DNA of 64,000 nucleotides from Hydrogenophaga sp. SL48 (GTDB lineage Bacteria > Pseudomonadota > Gammaproteobacteria > Burkholderiales > Burkholderiaceae_C). The notes under the pieces are model-generated. The model was not told the DNA's origin. It ran no database searches and worked only from the letters and a program-made list of their open reading frames with translations. The stretch's first letter is position 1, and the number at the start of each line of letters is the position of its first letter. The position numbers were made by a program, and so were the translations under genes. The stretch lies in assembly GCF_021729865.1 (NCBI RefSeq), contig NZ_CP063400.1, positions 3,782,001 through 3,846,000 on the forward strand. The letters run 5' to 3'. Below, piece after piece: positions 25,984-34,924 of the stretch.

Positions 25984-26385
25984 CTATGACCTGACCTGCT
26001 CGTGGCAACCGCACGAGCACCGGGCCAACTGCTCGCGGTCCCGCAGGGTGATGCCGCGCTCACCGCGTGAAATCGCCCCCTCTGCGACCCATTGATCGGT
26101 GGCCTGGGCCACGGCACTGGGCTCTGCCCCCAGCCAGACGCTCAGGACGTCGGGTTCGATGTGCAGGGTGGTGTCGGGCACACGCTCAAAAGCATCCTGC
26201 AGCCAGCGCCCCATGCGCTGGTAGGGCGTGAGCCCCGGAAGCAGGTCGACCACGCCACAGGCGACAGACCCGGCCGACACCCCCGGTAAAACGGCGCGGG
26301 CCACGTACACAGCAGCGCTGCGGGCGCCGGTCCGCCACAGAGACATGGCCCGACGACACCTGTCGACATCTGGTCTTTCAACCAT
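25984..26385 (-). CDS. Short protein with a Crp/Fnr-type winged helix and CxCxCH tail
   Basis: About 133 residues from the ATG at 26385; an ATG at 26346 (120 residues) is also possible, and neither has a clear ribosome site. The C-terminal half (TTLHIEPDVLSVWLGAEPSAVAQATDQWVAEGAISRGERGITLRDREQLARCSCGCHE) resembles the winged helix of Crp/Fnr proteins. There is no cyclic-nucleotide-binding domain before it, only an Ala/Val-rich stretch. It is divergent from the next regulator. Function is unknown; it may be a degraded or domain-lost regulator. Confidence 0.5.
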   Translation of the reverse strand: MVERPDVDRCRRAMSLWRTGARSAAVYVARAVLPGVSAGSVACGVVDLLPGLTPYQRMGRWLQDAFERVPDTTLHIEPDVLSVWLGAEPSAVAQATDQWVAEGAISRGERGITLRDREQLARCSCGCHEQVRS

Positions 26386-26399
26386 GAACGGGCGCTGGA

Positions 26400-27071
26400 T
26401 TGAACTTGTTGCACAACGGCCTGGTGGCGCAACGGCCACCCGCCGATCAGGCACTGCTCCTGCGTCGATGCGAGCCGGTGGAGCTCAAGGCAGGCGAGGT
26501 CCTTTCTGCACCGGGTGCGGCCAGCGGGCATGTCCACTTCCTGCTGAGCGGCGCCAGCGTGGCGATGGTGGTGCGCCACGGCGGGGGCGGGGGACTGGCG
26601 GTCGGGCTCACGGGCCGGGAAGGTGCCGTGGGCCTGCAGTTCGCGCTGGGTCTGGGCGCGGGCCATTTCACCTGGCTGGTTCAAAGCAGCGGCGCGGCGT
26701 TGCAGCGCCTGTCGAACCGGCGCCTGGGCATGTTGCGGACCTTCGCGGGTGACCTCTGGGGGGTTTCGCAGGAGGTGGCCGAACTGGCCGCGTCGGCCCA
26801 GGTGCAGGACATCCAGGCGCGGCTGGCCCGCTGGATCCTGCTCAGCCAGGCGCGGACGCACCAGACCGAACTGCACCTCACGCACGTGCACCTCGCCGAC
26901 ATGCTGGGCGTGCGCCGCGCGGGCATCACGCAGGCGGCGAACAACCTGAAAGACCTGGGCCTGGTGGACTACCGCCGCGGGCGCATCCAGATCCTGAACC
27001 TGGCAGGCCTGGCCGCCGTGGCGCACGCCCCGCAGGGCGCACCGGAAGGGCGGGATAGGGACAAAAAATAA
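26400..27071 (+). CDS. Crp/Fnr-family transcriptional regulator
   Basis: 223 residues. The N-terminal cyclic-nucleotide-binding-type fold is weak (LKAGEVLSAPGAASGHVHFLLSGASVAMVV), but the C-terminal helix-turn-helix (HLTHVHLADMLGVRRAGITQAANNLKDLGLVDYRRGRIQILN) is typical. A TTG start at 26400 gives the usual length and N-terminus but has no good Shine-Dalgarno, so the exact start is uncertain. No Fnr-type cysteine cluster is visible. The gene ends just before the rnpB terminator. Confidence 0.78.
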   Translation: MNLLHNGLVAQRPPADQALLLRRCEPVELKAGEVLSAPGAASGHVHFLLSGASVAMVVRHGGGGGLAVGLTGREGAVGLQFALGLGAGHFTWLVQSSGAALQRLSNRRLGMLRTFAGDLWGVSQEVAELAASAQVQDIQARLARWILLSQARTHQTELHLTHVHLADMLGVRRAGITQAANNLKDLGLVDYRRGRIQILNLAGLAAVAHAPQGAPEGRDRDKK

Positions 27072-27480
27072 GTGTGAAGCGCGCCGATACGCCGGATTTT
27101 GTGCGTCCCGAACCCCCTTGCGGGGGCCCTGAACGTGACCGTCATTCCTCTGGGCCGGGGGTCACCCACCCGGCTCGGTGCTACCTACCCGCCAGCACGC
27201 CTCGCGGAACCACGGGGATCCACAACACGGCGAACCGTGTCGCCTCAGGCTGGCCTATTTGGTATTGCTGCGCGCAGAGATTGCCCGTTTCACCCGAACT
27301 GAATCGGCTCGTCTCTGTTGCTCTGATCCTCACCTTAGGGCCCTCCAGGTTGCCCTGACTGGCTTGTCGGTGGAGAGGTGTTACCTCCTGCGCTGTCCTG
27401 TGCAGTCCGGACGTTCCTCCAGTGCTCCCTTTCGGGTCCTCTTTCGAGGGTGCACCAGCGACGGCCTGGCGCGCTTCACC
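27062..27480 (-). ncRNA. rnpB: RNase P RNA
   Basis: Read on the minus strand, the ends GTGAAGCGCGCC and GGCGCGCTTCAC form the P1 stem. Between them are conserved type A bacterial RNase P blocks: GAGGAACGTCCGGACTGC, GGAGGTAACACCTC, and GAAACGGGCAATCTCTGCGC followed by AATACCAAATAGG. A T-run follows the 3' end at 27068-27062. It processes tRNA 5' ends with RnpA protein. The exact ends were not mapped. Confidence 0.93.
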
Positions 27481-27485
27481 CGGCA

Positions 27486-27513
27486 ATTATCGCCTGCCCG
27501 GACCCTGCGTCAG
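27486..27513 (-). promoter_or_regulatory. rnpB promoter
   Basis: On the minus strand -35 CTGACG (27513-27508), a 16-base spacer and -10 GATAAT (27491-27486) end six bases before the P1 stem. The -35 overlaps the MATE gene stop codon at 27510-27512. Confidence 0.72.
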
Positions 27514-28874
27514 ACCAGGCGCTCGATCTTCTTGAAGCGCCACACCAGCTGGTGGTAGCCGGTCTGCAGCGCCAGCATGGCCGCGTAGGTGACCGGGAAG
27601 GCCATCCACACGCCTTCCAGCCCGAAGCGCTGGTTCAGCCCGTAGGCCACCGGCAGCTGCACCACCAGGATGCAGGCGATGGAGATCGCCACCGGCACCA
27701 GCACCACACCGCTGGCGCGCATGATGCCGCCCACCACCGACTGGAAGCCGAACAGCAGCATGCTCCACAACATGATGTGCAGCAGGTGCTCGGCCTGCGC
27801 CAGCACCTCGGGCTGCGTGAGGAACAGGCCGAGCATCCCGTGCGACAGCGCGTAGCCCAGCAGCACCAGCGAGCCGGTCACGCCCACGTTCATCCACAGC
27901 CCTGTGCGCAGGATCGCGCCCAGGCGTTCCACCCGGCCCGCGCCGATGGCCTGCGCGCCGAGGATGGACGCGGTGATGGCGATGGACAGCGCGGGGAACT
28001 GCACGTAGTTGACGATCTGCGTGACCGCGCCGTAGGCCGCCGTGGCCTGCGAGCCGTGGCCGTTGACCAGCGACAGGATCACCAGCTCCGAGATCGAGAT
28101 CACCACCATCTGCAGCCCGGTGGGCAGGCCGATGCGCATCACCTGGGCCAGGATCTTGCCGTCCAGCCGCAGGGACTTGAGCAGCGCCCGGTCTGGCGCG
28201 AGCACGCTGGCCTTGCGCCGCAGGCGCCAGACCAGGAAGCCCAGCGACGCCGCCTGGGACACAAAGCCGGCCAGCGCCGCGCTCTGGATGCCCATGGGCG
28301 GCAGCCCCAGCCAGCCTTTGATCAAGGCCGGCGTCAGCACCAGCCCCAGGCCGGTGGACAGCAGCAGGGCCAGCAGCGGTGTCACGGTGTCGCTCACGCC
28401 GCGCAGCAGCTGCGTGTAGAGGATCACCAGCAGCAGCAGCGGCATAAGCAACATCATCATCCGCGCGTAGGCGGTGGCGTCGTCGAGCACGTCGGCCGGT
28501 GTGCCCAGCGCTTGCAGCCCCTCGCGGGCGAACACGCTGCCCAGCAGTGCGGCCACCACGCCGATCAGGGCGCCCAGCGCCAGCGCCGAGCCCGCGATGG
28601 CCTTGACCTTCTCGGGTTCGCGCGCGCCCCAGGCCTGGCCGATCAGCACCGAGGCGCCCGCGCCCAGGCCGATCACCAGCGAGATGAAGAAAAAGAACAC
28701 CGGGAACATGCCCGACACCGCCGCCAGCGCGTGGGTGCCGAGCATCTGGCCGATGAAGATGCCGTTGAGCGTGCCCGACAGGCTTTGCAGGAAATTGGAC
28801 AGCACCATGGGCGCGAGAAACACCAGGTAGATGCGCCAGAGGGCCTGGGGTGGGCCGGAGGGTTGGGGTGGCAT
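27510..28874 (-). CDS. MATE-family efflux transporter
   Basis: 454 residues from the ATG giving MPPQPSGPPQALWRIY, with about twelve membrane segments. The N-terminal signature APMVLSNFLQSLSGTLNGIFIGQMLG and the mid-protein half-repeat (LPTGLQMVVISISELVILSLVNGHG) match MATE transporters, which export drugs or metabolites using Na+ or H+. The open frame extends to 28979 but the Pro/Arg-rich extension is not convincing. Its stop codon is shared with the rnpB -35. Confidence 0.9.
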   Translation of the reverse strand: MPPQPSGPPQALWRIYLVFLAPMVLSNFLQSLSGTLNGIFIGQMLGTHALAAVSGMFPVFFFFISLVIGLGAGASVLIGQAWGAREPEKVKAIAGSALALGALIGVVAALLGSVFAREGLQALGTPADVLDDATAYARMMMLLMPLLLLVILYTQLLRGVSDTVTPLLALLLSTGLGLVLTPALIKGWLGLPPMGIQSAALAGFVSQAASLGFLVWRLRRKASVLAPDRALLKSLRLDGKILAQVMRIGLPTGLQMVVISISELVILSLVNGHGSQATAAYGAVTQIVNYVQFPALSIAITASILGAQAIGAGRVERLGAILRTGLWMNVGVTGSLVLLGYALSHGMLGLFLTQPEVLAQAEHLLHIMLWSMLLFGFQSVVGGIMRASGVVLVPVAISIACILVVQLPVAYGLNQRFGLEGVWMAFPVTYAAMLALQTGYHQLVWRFKKIERLV

Positions 28875-28917
28875 GGTTCGGAACGCTGAAAAAATGGGAT
28901 GGGAGAAAGGGCGGCGC

Positions 28918-29520
28918 TCAGGCGGCGCTGGAGGCCACGATCGGGGTGGTGGGAAAGGCGTCGCGCGCCAGCCAGGCAAGGTGGTCCTTCACGTCGGCAG
29001 GCCAGTGCGCCGTGCGGTGGGCGAAGGCCGCGCCGTCCTGCGCGAACAGCGCGCGCGAGGCCTCTTCGAAGCCGGGCAGACCGCCGCCGATGGCGCTCAT
29101 GAAGCGGTAAACCCGCTCCTTGGCCAGGCGTTGCGCGTCCTGGTCGCCCTGGCTGCGCCGGGCCTCATCCACCAGCCGGCGCAGCGCCGCGGAGGCGCCA
29201 CCGCGCTGTTGTGCGAGCCACTCCCAGTGGCGCGGCAGCAGCGTGACCTCGCGCGCCACCACGCCCAGGCGCGGACGGCCCACGCCGGGCGCCGCGGCCT
29301 CCGGAGGCGAGTCGGTCGGTGACTCGGCGGGCTGGGCCGGCGCGTGACCCGGCGGCCAGGGGTGGTCCACGAGGGCGCCGCTGGTGTCGTCGAACACCAG
29401 CAGGCCGCCCGCGCTCAGGTCCAGCGCGCGCAGCGCCGTGTCCACCTCGGCGTAGGGGCCGTGGGCGACGCGGCGATGGCCGAGAAAAGCGGTGCAGGTG
29501 CACACAGTGACGTGGTTCAT
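28918..29520 (-). CDS. DUF2239 family protein
   Basis: 200 residues. The segment RPRLGVVAREVTLLPRHWEWLAQQRGGASAALRRLVDEAR is characteristic of DUF2239, followed by a helical C-terminus (FMSAIGGGLPGFEEASRALFAQD). An early low-complexity Pro/Ala linker (about 55-80) separates a short N-terminal domain. Function is unknown. It ends 43 bases before the MATE start, so they may be co-transcribed. An AT-rich region with CGGGT/ACCCG arms precedes it. Confidence 0.8.
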   Translation of the reverse strand: MNHVTVCTCTAFLGHRRVAHGPYAEVDTALRALDLSAGGLLVFDDTSGALVDHPWPPGHAPAQPAESPTDSPPEAAAPGVGRPRLGVVAREVTLLPRHWEWLAQQRGGASAALRRLVDEARRSQGDQDAQRLAKERVYRFMSAIGGGLPGFEEASRALFAQDGAAFAHRTAHWPADVKDHLAWLARDAFPTTPIVASSAA

Positions 29521-29535
29521 GCGGTCAATTCTACA

Positions 29536-29556
29536 CGGGTTTTATTATTTTACCCG
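29536..29556 (-). promoter_or_regulatory. AT-rich element with CGGGT/ACCCG arms before DUF2239
   Basis: CGGGT at 29536-29540 and ACCCG at 29552-29556 flank an 11-base A/T-only spacer, starting 16 bases before the DUF2239 ATG in an otherwise GC-rich region. On the minus strand TAAAAT could be a -10. The role is not known. Confidence 0.35.
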
Positions 29557-29661
29557 GGTTTATTTGAATCCACCCACCCGAGACCCCGCGCACACCAGCC
29601 GGCCCGCGGCTTTGACGACAATAGGCCCCCCCCTGCTTGATAAACACAAGCCCTCCTGACC

Positions 29662-31497
29662 ATGATCCGACTCTCCGAACTCAAGCTCCCGCTGGCCGAC
29701 GTCCCGGCCGAACACCGCCGCGCGTCCGACGCCCCCACCGAAACCGACGCGGACCGCACGCCGCCGCCGCACCCGGTGGACGCGCTCACCCGCCTCGCCG
29801 CGCAGGCGCTGGGCATCGCGCCCGAGGGCATCGCCCACCTGCACGTCTTCAAGCGCAGCTTCGACGCGCGCAAGGCCGACCTGCTGGCGGTGTACATCGT
29901 CGACGTGACCCTGGCCGACCCGGCGCTGGAGCCCGGCCTGCTGGCGCAGCACGACAAAAGCCCGCACATCCAGCCCACGCCCGACATGGCCTGGCATCCG
30001 CCGGGCCACGCGCCGGCCGGCTGGCCGGCGAGCGAGGCACAGCGTCCGGTGGTGATCGGCCTCGGGCCTTGCGGCCTGTTCACCGCGCTGGCGCTGGCGC
30101 AGATGGGCCTGAAACCCATCGTGCTCGAGCGCGGCAAGCCGGTGCGCGAGCGCACCAAGGACACCTGGGGCCTGTGGCGCAAGAAGGTGCTCAACCCACA
30201 GAGCAATGTGCAGTACGGCGAAGGCGGCGCCGGCCTGTTTTCCGACGGCAAGCTCTACAGCCAGATCAAGGACCCGCGTTTCCTCGGCCGCAAGGTGATG
30301 AACGAGTTCGTGGACGCGGGCGCGCCGCCCGAGATCCTGTACCAGGCGCACCCGCACATCGGCACCTTCAAGCTGGTCAAGGTGGTCGAGGCCATGCGCG
30401 AGAAGATCATCGCGCTGGGCGGCGAGATCCGCTTCCAGCAGCAGGTGGTGGGCCTCACGCTGGCGCCGGCGGGCGAGGGCCAGCAGCAGCTCACCGGCCT
30501 GCGCGTGCTGCACCTGGACAGCGGCGTCACCACCGTGCTGCCCGCGCAACGCGCCGTGCTGGCGCTCGGCCACAGCTCGCGCGACACCTTCGCCTTGCTG
30601 CACGATGCCGGCGTGTTCCTCGAAGCCAAACCGTTTTCGGTGGGTTTCCGCATCGAGCACCCGCAGAGCGTGATCGACCGCGCGCGCTGGGGCCGCCACG
30701 CCGGCCACCCGCTGCTGGGCGCGGCCGACTACAAGCTGGTGCACCACGCGAAAAACGGCCGCGCGGTCTACAGCTTCTGCATGTGCCCGGGTGGCACCGT
30801 GGTGGCTGCCACCAGCGAGCCGGGCCGCGTGGTCACCAACGGCATGAGCCAGTACTCGCGCAACGAGCGCAACGCCAACGCCGGCATGGTGGTCGGCATC
30901 GACGTCGCAGACTTCCCGCAGAGCTTTCCGCAAGACACGCCGCTGTGGACCGCCGCCTTCGGCGAGACGGACGGCGCGCGCTACGCCACGCAGGCCGAGG
31001 CCATGGCCGCGCAGGGCCAGACGCACCCGCTCGCCGGCATCGTGCTGCAGCGCCAGCTCGAAGCCCGGGCCTTTGAACTCGGCGGTGGCACCTACGAAGC
31101 CCCCGGCCAGCTGGTGGGCGACTTCGTGGCACAGACACCGTCCACCGCGCTGGGCGCGGTGGAGCCCTCGTACAAGCCGGGGGTGAAGCTCGGCGACCTG
31201 TCGCCCGCCCTGCCAGCCTACGCCATCGAGGCCATGCGCGAAGCCATTCCCGTGTTCGGCCGCAAGATCAAGGGCTACGACATGGCCGACGCGGTGCTCA
31301 CCGGCGTGGAAACCCGCACCTCGGCGCCACTGCGCATCACGCGCGGCGACGACCTGCAGAGCCTGAACACGCGCGGCCTGTACCCGGCCGGCGAAGGCGC
31401 GGGCTACGCGGGCGGCATCCTTTCGGCCGGGGTGGACGGCCTCAAGGTGGCCGAGGCGCTCGCCAAAGACCTGCTGGGCCAGCCGGTCGCGGGCTGA
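29662..31497 (+). CDS. FAD-dependent oxidoreductase, COG2509 type
   Basis: 611 residues, long for a flavoprotein because of a ~120-residue N-terminal domain containing LHVFKRSFDARKADLLAVYIVDV. The FAD-binding glycine motif GLGPCGLFTALALAQMG is near residue 130, followed by LERGKPV and the conserved YGEGGAGLFSDGKL. The C-terminus has YPAGEGAGYAGGILSAGVDGLKVAEAL. COG2509 members are uncharacterised dehydrogenases. It is divergent from DUF2239 and seems monocistronic. Confidence 0.85.
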   Translation: MIRLSELKLPLADVPAEHRRASDAPTETDADRTPPPHPVDALTRLAAQALGIAPEGIAHLHVFKRSFDARKADLLAVYIVDVTLADPALEPGLLAQHDKSPHIQPTPDMAWHPPGHAPAGWPASEAQRPVVIGLGPCGLFTALALAQMGLKPIVLERGKPVRERTKDTWGLWRKKVLNPQSNVQYGEGGAGLFSDGKLYSQIKDPRFLGRKVMNEFVDAGAPPEILYQAHPHIGTFKLVKVVEAMREKIIALGGEIRFQQQVVGLTLAPAGEGQQQLTGLRVLHLDSGVTTVLPAQRAVLALGHSSRDTFALLHDAGVFLEAKPFSVGFRIEHPQSVIDRARWGRHAGHPLLGAADYKLVHHAKNGRAVYSFCMCPGGTVVAATSEPGRVVTNGMSQYSRNERNANAGMVVGIDVADFPQSFPQDTPLWTAAFGETDGARYATQAEAMAAQGQTHPLAGIVLQRQLEARAFELGGGTYEAPGQLVGDFVAQTPSTALGAVEPSYKPGVKLGDLSPALPAYAIEAMREAIPVFGRKIKGYDMADAVLTGVETRTSAPLRITRGDDLQSLNTRGLYPAGEGAGYAGGILSAGVDGLKVAEALAKDLLGQPVAG

Positions 31498-31600
31498 AGA
31501 CACGGGGTGTTACACCTGCCTCCGCAGCTTTACACAGGGTGCGGGCCGGCTTGACACAGCCCCCGCACGATGGAGGCTCCCATCCACCGAGGAGCTTTCC

Positions 31601-32260
31601 ATGAAATTCCCTGACCGTTCCCTCCTGATGCCCGTCCTCACCGGCGTGATCGCCCTGGCCGCCGCTTCCACCGCCCAGGCGCAGGACGAACGTGGCCGCG
31701 TGCTCAGCACCACCCCGATCATTCAGCAGGTCGCCGTGCCGCGCGAGGTCTGCCAGAACGTGACCGTGCGCGAACCCGCCCACCGGTCGGGTGCCGGCGC
31801 CCTGCTCGGCGCCGTGGCCGGCGGCGCCGCGGGCAACGCGATTGGCGGCGGCTCGGGCCGCGCGGCCGCCACCGCCCTGGGCATCTTCGGCGGCGCCATC
31901 CTGGGCAACCACATCGAAGGCCGTGGCGAATCCCACACCCGCACCGTGCAGGAATGCACCACGCAGAACACCTATGAGAACCGCACCGTGGCCTACAACG
32001 TGGTCTACGAATACGCCGGCCGCCAGTACAGCATGCAGACGGCCCAGGCCCCCGGCCGCTACGTGCCCCTGAGCGTGCAGCCGGTGGGCGTGGCCCCGGT
32101 GCAGCCAGCCCAGGGCTACTACCAGCCACAGCCCGAACCAGAGATCGTGCGCATCGGCGGCCAGCGGCCGGGCGGGTACTACCGCGACAACGACCGCCGA
32201 TATCAGGATGATGGTCGCCGGTACCGCGATGACGGCCAGTGGGACCGCAACTGGAGATAA
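31601..32260 (+). CDS. Glycine-zipper 2TM-domain surface protein
   Basis: 219 residues. A signal peptide (MKFPDRSLLMPVLTGVIALAAASTAQA) leads to the periplasm or outer membrane. The glycine zipper SGAGALLGAVAGGAAGNAIGGG followed by AATALGIFGGAILGNHIEG is the family mark (17-kDa antigen type, usually outer-membrane associated). The C-terminus is a repetitive Tyr/Arg/Asp region (DNDRRYQDDGRRYRDDG). An AGGAG ribosome site is present seven bases before the ATG. Confidence 0.88.
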   Translation: MKFPDRSLLMPVLTGVIALAAASTAQAQDERGRVLSTTPIIQQVAVPREVCQNVTVREPAHRSGAGALLGAVAGGAAGNAIGGGSGRAAATALGIFGGAILGNHIEGRGESHTRTVQECTTQNTYENRTVAYNVVYEYAGRQYSMQTAQAPGRYVPLSVQPVGVAPVQPAQGYYQPQPEPEIVRIGGQRPGGYYRDNDRRYQDDGRRYRDDGQWDRNWR

Positions 32261-32265
32261 CCCCC

Positions 32266-32346
32266 TCCCCCCGCGCCGCCTGCGGCGTCACCCCCCAGGG
32301 GGCAACGCGAGCGGCCCGGCAAAGCCGGTTCCGCCGCGTTCTGGGT
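32266..32346 (-). repeat. Type B intergenic element, copy 6 (reverse)
   Basis: Begins five bases after the glycine-zipper gene stop; the copy is complete. Confidence 0.9.
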
Positions 32347-32380
32347 GAAAACCCCTCGCGCCGGAACCCGATGCAGAAAT

Positions 32381-32410
32381 GAAAAGAGCGACCCGTGGGT
32401 CGCTCTTTTC
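32381..32410. terminator. Bidirectional terminator between convergent genes
   Basis: A perfect palindrome with 14-base arms (GAAAAGAGCGACCC) and a GT centre. It carries an A-run at one end and a T-run at the other, so it can stop transcription from the glycine-zipper gene and from htpX. Confidence 0.9.
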
Positions 32411-32444
32411 ATTGGGTGATCTCACCGGAGCACGTGCCTCCGGC

Positions 32445-32524
32445 CCAGGATGCGGTGGAACCGGCTTCGCCGGGCCACTCGCATCGCCCCCTTGGGGGGT
32501 GACGCCGTCAGGCGGCGCGGGGGG
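32445..32524 (+). repeat. Type B intergenic element, copy 7 (forward)
   Basis: Forward copy whose final G-run abuts the stop codon of htpX. Together with copy 6 it flanks the terminator in inverted orientation. Confidence 0.9.
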
Positions 32525-33394
32525 TCACAATTTCTGGAGGGCCGCTATGCGGTCCTCCATCGGCGGGTGCGTCGAGAACAGCTTGCCCAGGCCGCCAGCG
32601 ATGCCCATGGCCTGCATGGTCTTGGGCAGTTCGCCGGGGGTGAGGCCACCCAGGCGGGCCAGCGCGTTGATCATGGGCTGCTTGCGGCCCATGAAGTTGG
32701 CGGCGCCGGCATCGGCGCGGAATTCGCGCTGGCGGCTGAACCAGGCCACGATGATGGCGGCGACGAAACCGAGCAGGATGTCCAGCACGATGGTGGTGAC
32801 CATGTAGCCGATGCCGGGGCCGGAGTTGCTGTCGCTGCCACGGCGCAGGAAGCTGTCCACGGCGTAGCCGATCACGCGGCTCAGGAACACGACGAAGGTG
32901 TTCATCACGCCCTGGATCAGCGTCATGGTGACCATGTCGCCGTTGGCCACGTGGGCCACCTCGTGGCCGATCACGGCCTCAACCTCTTCCCGCGTCATGC
33001 TCTGCAACAGGCCGGTGGACACCGCCACCAGGGCCGAGTTCTTGAAGGCGCCGGTGGCGAACGCGTTGGGTGCGCCGTCGTAGATCGCCACTTCGGGCAT
33101 GCCGATGCCGGCCTTGTCGGCGAACTTCTGCACCGTCTGCACGATCCAGGCTTCGTCGGCGTTGCGCGGCTGGGTGATCACCTGCGCGCCGGTGCTGGCC
33201 TTGGCCATGGTCTTGCTCATGAGCAGCGAGATGATCGCGCCGCCAAAGCCCATCACCAGCGAGAAGCCGGCGAGCGCGGTCATGTTCAGCCCGTTGGCCG
33301 TGAGGTAACGGTCCACGCCGAGCAGGCGCGTGGTGACCATCAGCACCGCCATCACGGCGAAGTTGGTCAGGACAAACAGGAAGATGCGTTTCAT
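32525..33394 (-). CDS. htpX: Membrane-bound heat-shock protease HtpX
   Basis: 289 residues from the ATG giving [17 protein letters not shown]. Two N-terminal membrane segments are followed by the zinc-protease motif [10 protein letters not shown] and two further membrane segments, with the third zinc ligand probably in the FRADAGA stretch. HtpX degrades damaged inner-membrane proteins. The longer open frame to 33523 is rejected because the extra residues are unrelated and the promoter lies inside it. The upstream heat-shock-type promoter fits the known regulation of the family. Confidence 0.95.
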   Translation of the reverse strand: MKRIFLFVLTNFAVMAVLMVTTRLLGVDRYLTANGLNMTALAGFSLVMGFGGAIISLLMSKTMAKASTGAQVITQPRNADEAWIVQTVQKFADKAGIGMPEVAIYDGAPNAFATGAFKNSALVAVSTGLLQSMTREEVEAVIGHEVAHVANGDMVTMTLIQGVMNTFVVFLSRVIGYAVDSFLRRGSDSNSGPGIGYMVTTIVLDILLGFVAAIIVAWFSRQREFRADAGAANFMGRKQPMINALARLGGLTPGELPKTMQAMGIAGGLGKLFSTHPPMEDRIAALQKL

Positions 33395-33428
33395 GGGGGC
33401 TCCGTGGAAAGAAACAACGGACGGATCA

Positions 33429-33457
33429 TAGTGGGGGCGGCCTTCCGCGAATTCAAG
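33429..33457 (-). promoter_or_regulatory. Sigma-32 type heat-shock promoter of htpX
   Basis: On the minus strand CTTGAAT (33457-33451), a 14-base spacer and CCCCACTA (33436-33429) fit the sigma-32 consensus, 34 bases before the ATG. Confidence 0.68.
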
Positions 33458-33476
33458 CGGGGGCCTTGTATCGCGC

Positions 33477-34871
33477 TCAGACTTGCGGCAACAGGTAGCG
33501 CCGCTCCCAGGCGCTGATTTCACTCAGGTAATGGTCGTGCTCCAGCGCCTTCACCGCCAGGTAACCGCGCACAAAGCGCTCACCCAGCAGGCGCGGCGCG
33601 TGGTCGCTCGCTGCCATTTGTGCATGGGCGGCGCCAAAAGTTCGCGGCAGGCCGCGCGCCTGGTGATACCCGTTGCCCGCCACGGGCTCCATGGGTTGCA
33701 GGCGCTCCTGCATGCCCGCCAGCCCGGCGGCCAGCGTCGCGGCCATGGCGAGGTAGGGGTTGGCATCGGCGCCGGCCAGGCGGTTCTCCACCCGGCGTGC
33801 CACGGGCGCGCTCACCGGCACACGCAGGCCGGCGGTGCGGTTGTCGTGGCCCCATTGCACGTTGGTGGGCGCCTGGCTGCCGGCCACGTAGCGGCGGTAG
33901 CTGTTCACCGTAGGCGCGTAGACCAACATCAGGTCCGGCGTGTAGGCCTGCAGACCGCCGATGAAGTGGAAAAAGGACCCGCTGGCCGAGCCTTCGGGCT
34001 GGCTGAACACGTTGCGCCCCTGCGCGTCGACCACGCTCTGGTGCAGGTGCATGGAACTGCCGGCCTGGCCCGCGATGGGCTTGGCCATGAAGACGGCGTT
34101 CAGCCCGTACTGCAGCGCGATTTCCCGCGCCGCCGTCTTGAACAAAAACGCCTGGTCGGCCACCGCCACCGGGTCGCCGTGTTGCAGGTTGATCTCGTAC
34201 TGGTTCTCGCCCACCTCGTGCAGCCAGGTGTCGGCCCGAATGCCCAGGCCGTCGATGGCGGCGTGGAAGGCGTCCCAGAACGGCGCCAGCTCGTTGAGTG
34301 CGTTCAGGCTGAAGGCCGACTGGCCCACCTCGGGCCGACCGCCCTTGCCCAGCGGCGAGGCCAGCGGCAACGCCGGGTCGCTCATGGCGGCGGTCAGGTA
34401 GAACTCGATCTCGGGCGCCACCACCGGCGTGAGGCCCGCAGCGGCGTAACGCGCGACCACGTTCTTCAGCACCGAGCGCGGCGCGAACTCGCACAGGCTG
34501 CCGTCCATTTCATGGGCGTCGTGCACCGCCAGGTAACGCGGCACGCTGGCCCAGGGCGAGCGCTTGAGCGTGGCCAGGTCGGGCACCAGGCGCACGTCCG
34601 GGTCGCTGTCCGGAAAAACCGGGTCATCGCTGTATTCGCCGGTCACGCACTGCATGGGAATCGCCTGACAGATGCGCAGCTCGCTGCCGGCCGCGAAACT
34701 GGCCGCGGGCATGAGCTTGCCGCGCGGGTAGCCGGTGACGTCGGCGAACAGGCACTCGACGTCGCGCACGCCGGTCTCGCGAAAGTGCGCGGCGAGGGTG
34801 GCGCGGTCGGCGTCCGTTGACAGGTTGAGGTGGGCCCACGAGGGCACAGAAGACGTTGAGGTCAATGTCAT
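33477..34871 (-). CDS. Glutamine synthetase-type ligase, PuuA-like
   Basis: 464 residues. It belongs to the GS I superfamily. The N-terminal beta-grasp region ([18 protein letters not shown]) is followed by the ATP-grasp-like catalytic domain with [44 protein letters not shown] and [13 protein letters not shown]. The closest functional type is gamma-glutamylputrescine synthetase (PuuA), which starts putrescine breakdown, but the substrate amine cannot be fixed. No other puu genes are adjacent. Confidence 0.82.
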   Translation of the reverse strand: MTLTSTSSVPSWAHLNLSTDADRATLAAHFRETGVRDVECLFADVTGYPRGKLMPAASFAAGSELRICQAIPMQCVTGEYSDDPVFPDSDPDVRLVPDLATLKRSPWASVPRYLAVHDAHEMDGSLCEFAPRSVLKNVVARYAAAGLTPVVAPEIEFYLTAAMSDPALPLASPLGKGGRPEVGQSAFSLNALNELAPFWDAFHAAIDGLGIRADTWLHEVGENQYEINLQHGDPVAVADQAFLFKTAAREIALQYGLNAVFMAKPIAGQAGSSMHLHQSVVDAQGRNVFSQPEGSASGSFFHFIGGLQAYTPDLMLVYAPTVNSYRRYVAGSQAPTNVQWGHDNRTAGLRVPVSAPVARRVENRLAGADANPYLAMAATLAAGLAGMQERLQPMEPVAGNGYHQARGLPRTFGAAHAQMAASDHAPRLLGERFVRGYLAVKALEHDHYLSEISAWERRYLLPQV

Positions 34872-34924
34872 GGGTTGTCCAGCAAAACAATCGGGAGCGC
34901 CGTCGGCCGACGGCGCGGCGCGCC

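Noticed and set aside
27378..28889. A 503-codon plus-strand frame opposite the MATE gene
   Set aside because: It overlaps rnpB and the MATE gene and is Gln/His/Arg-rich with no domain.
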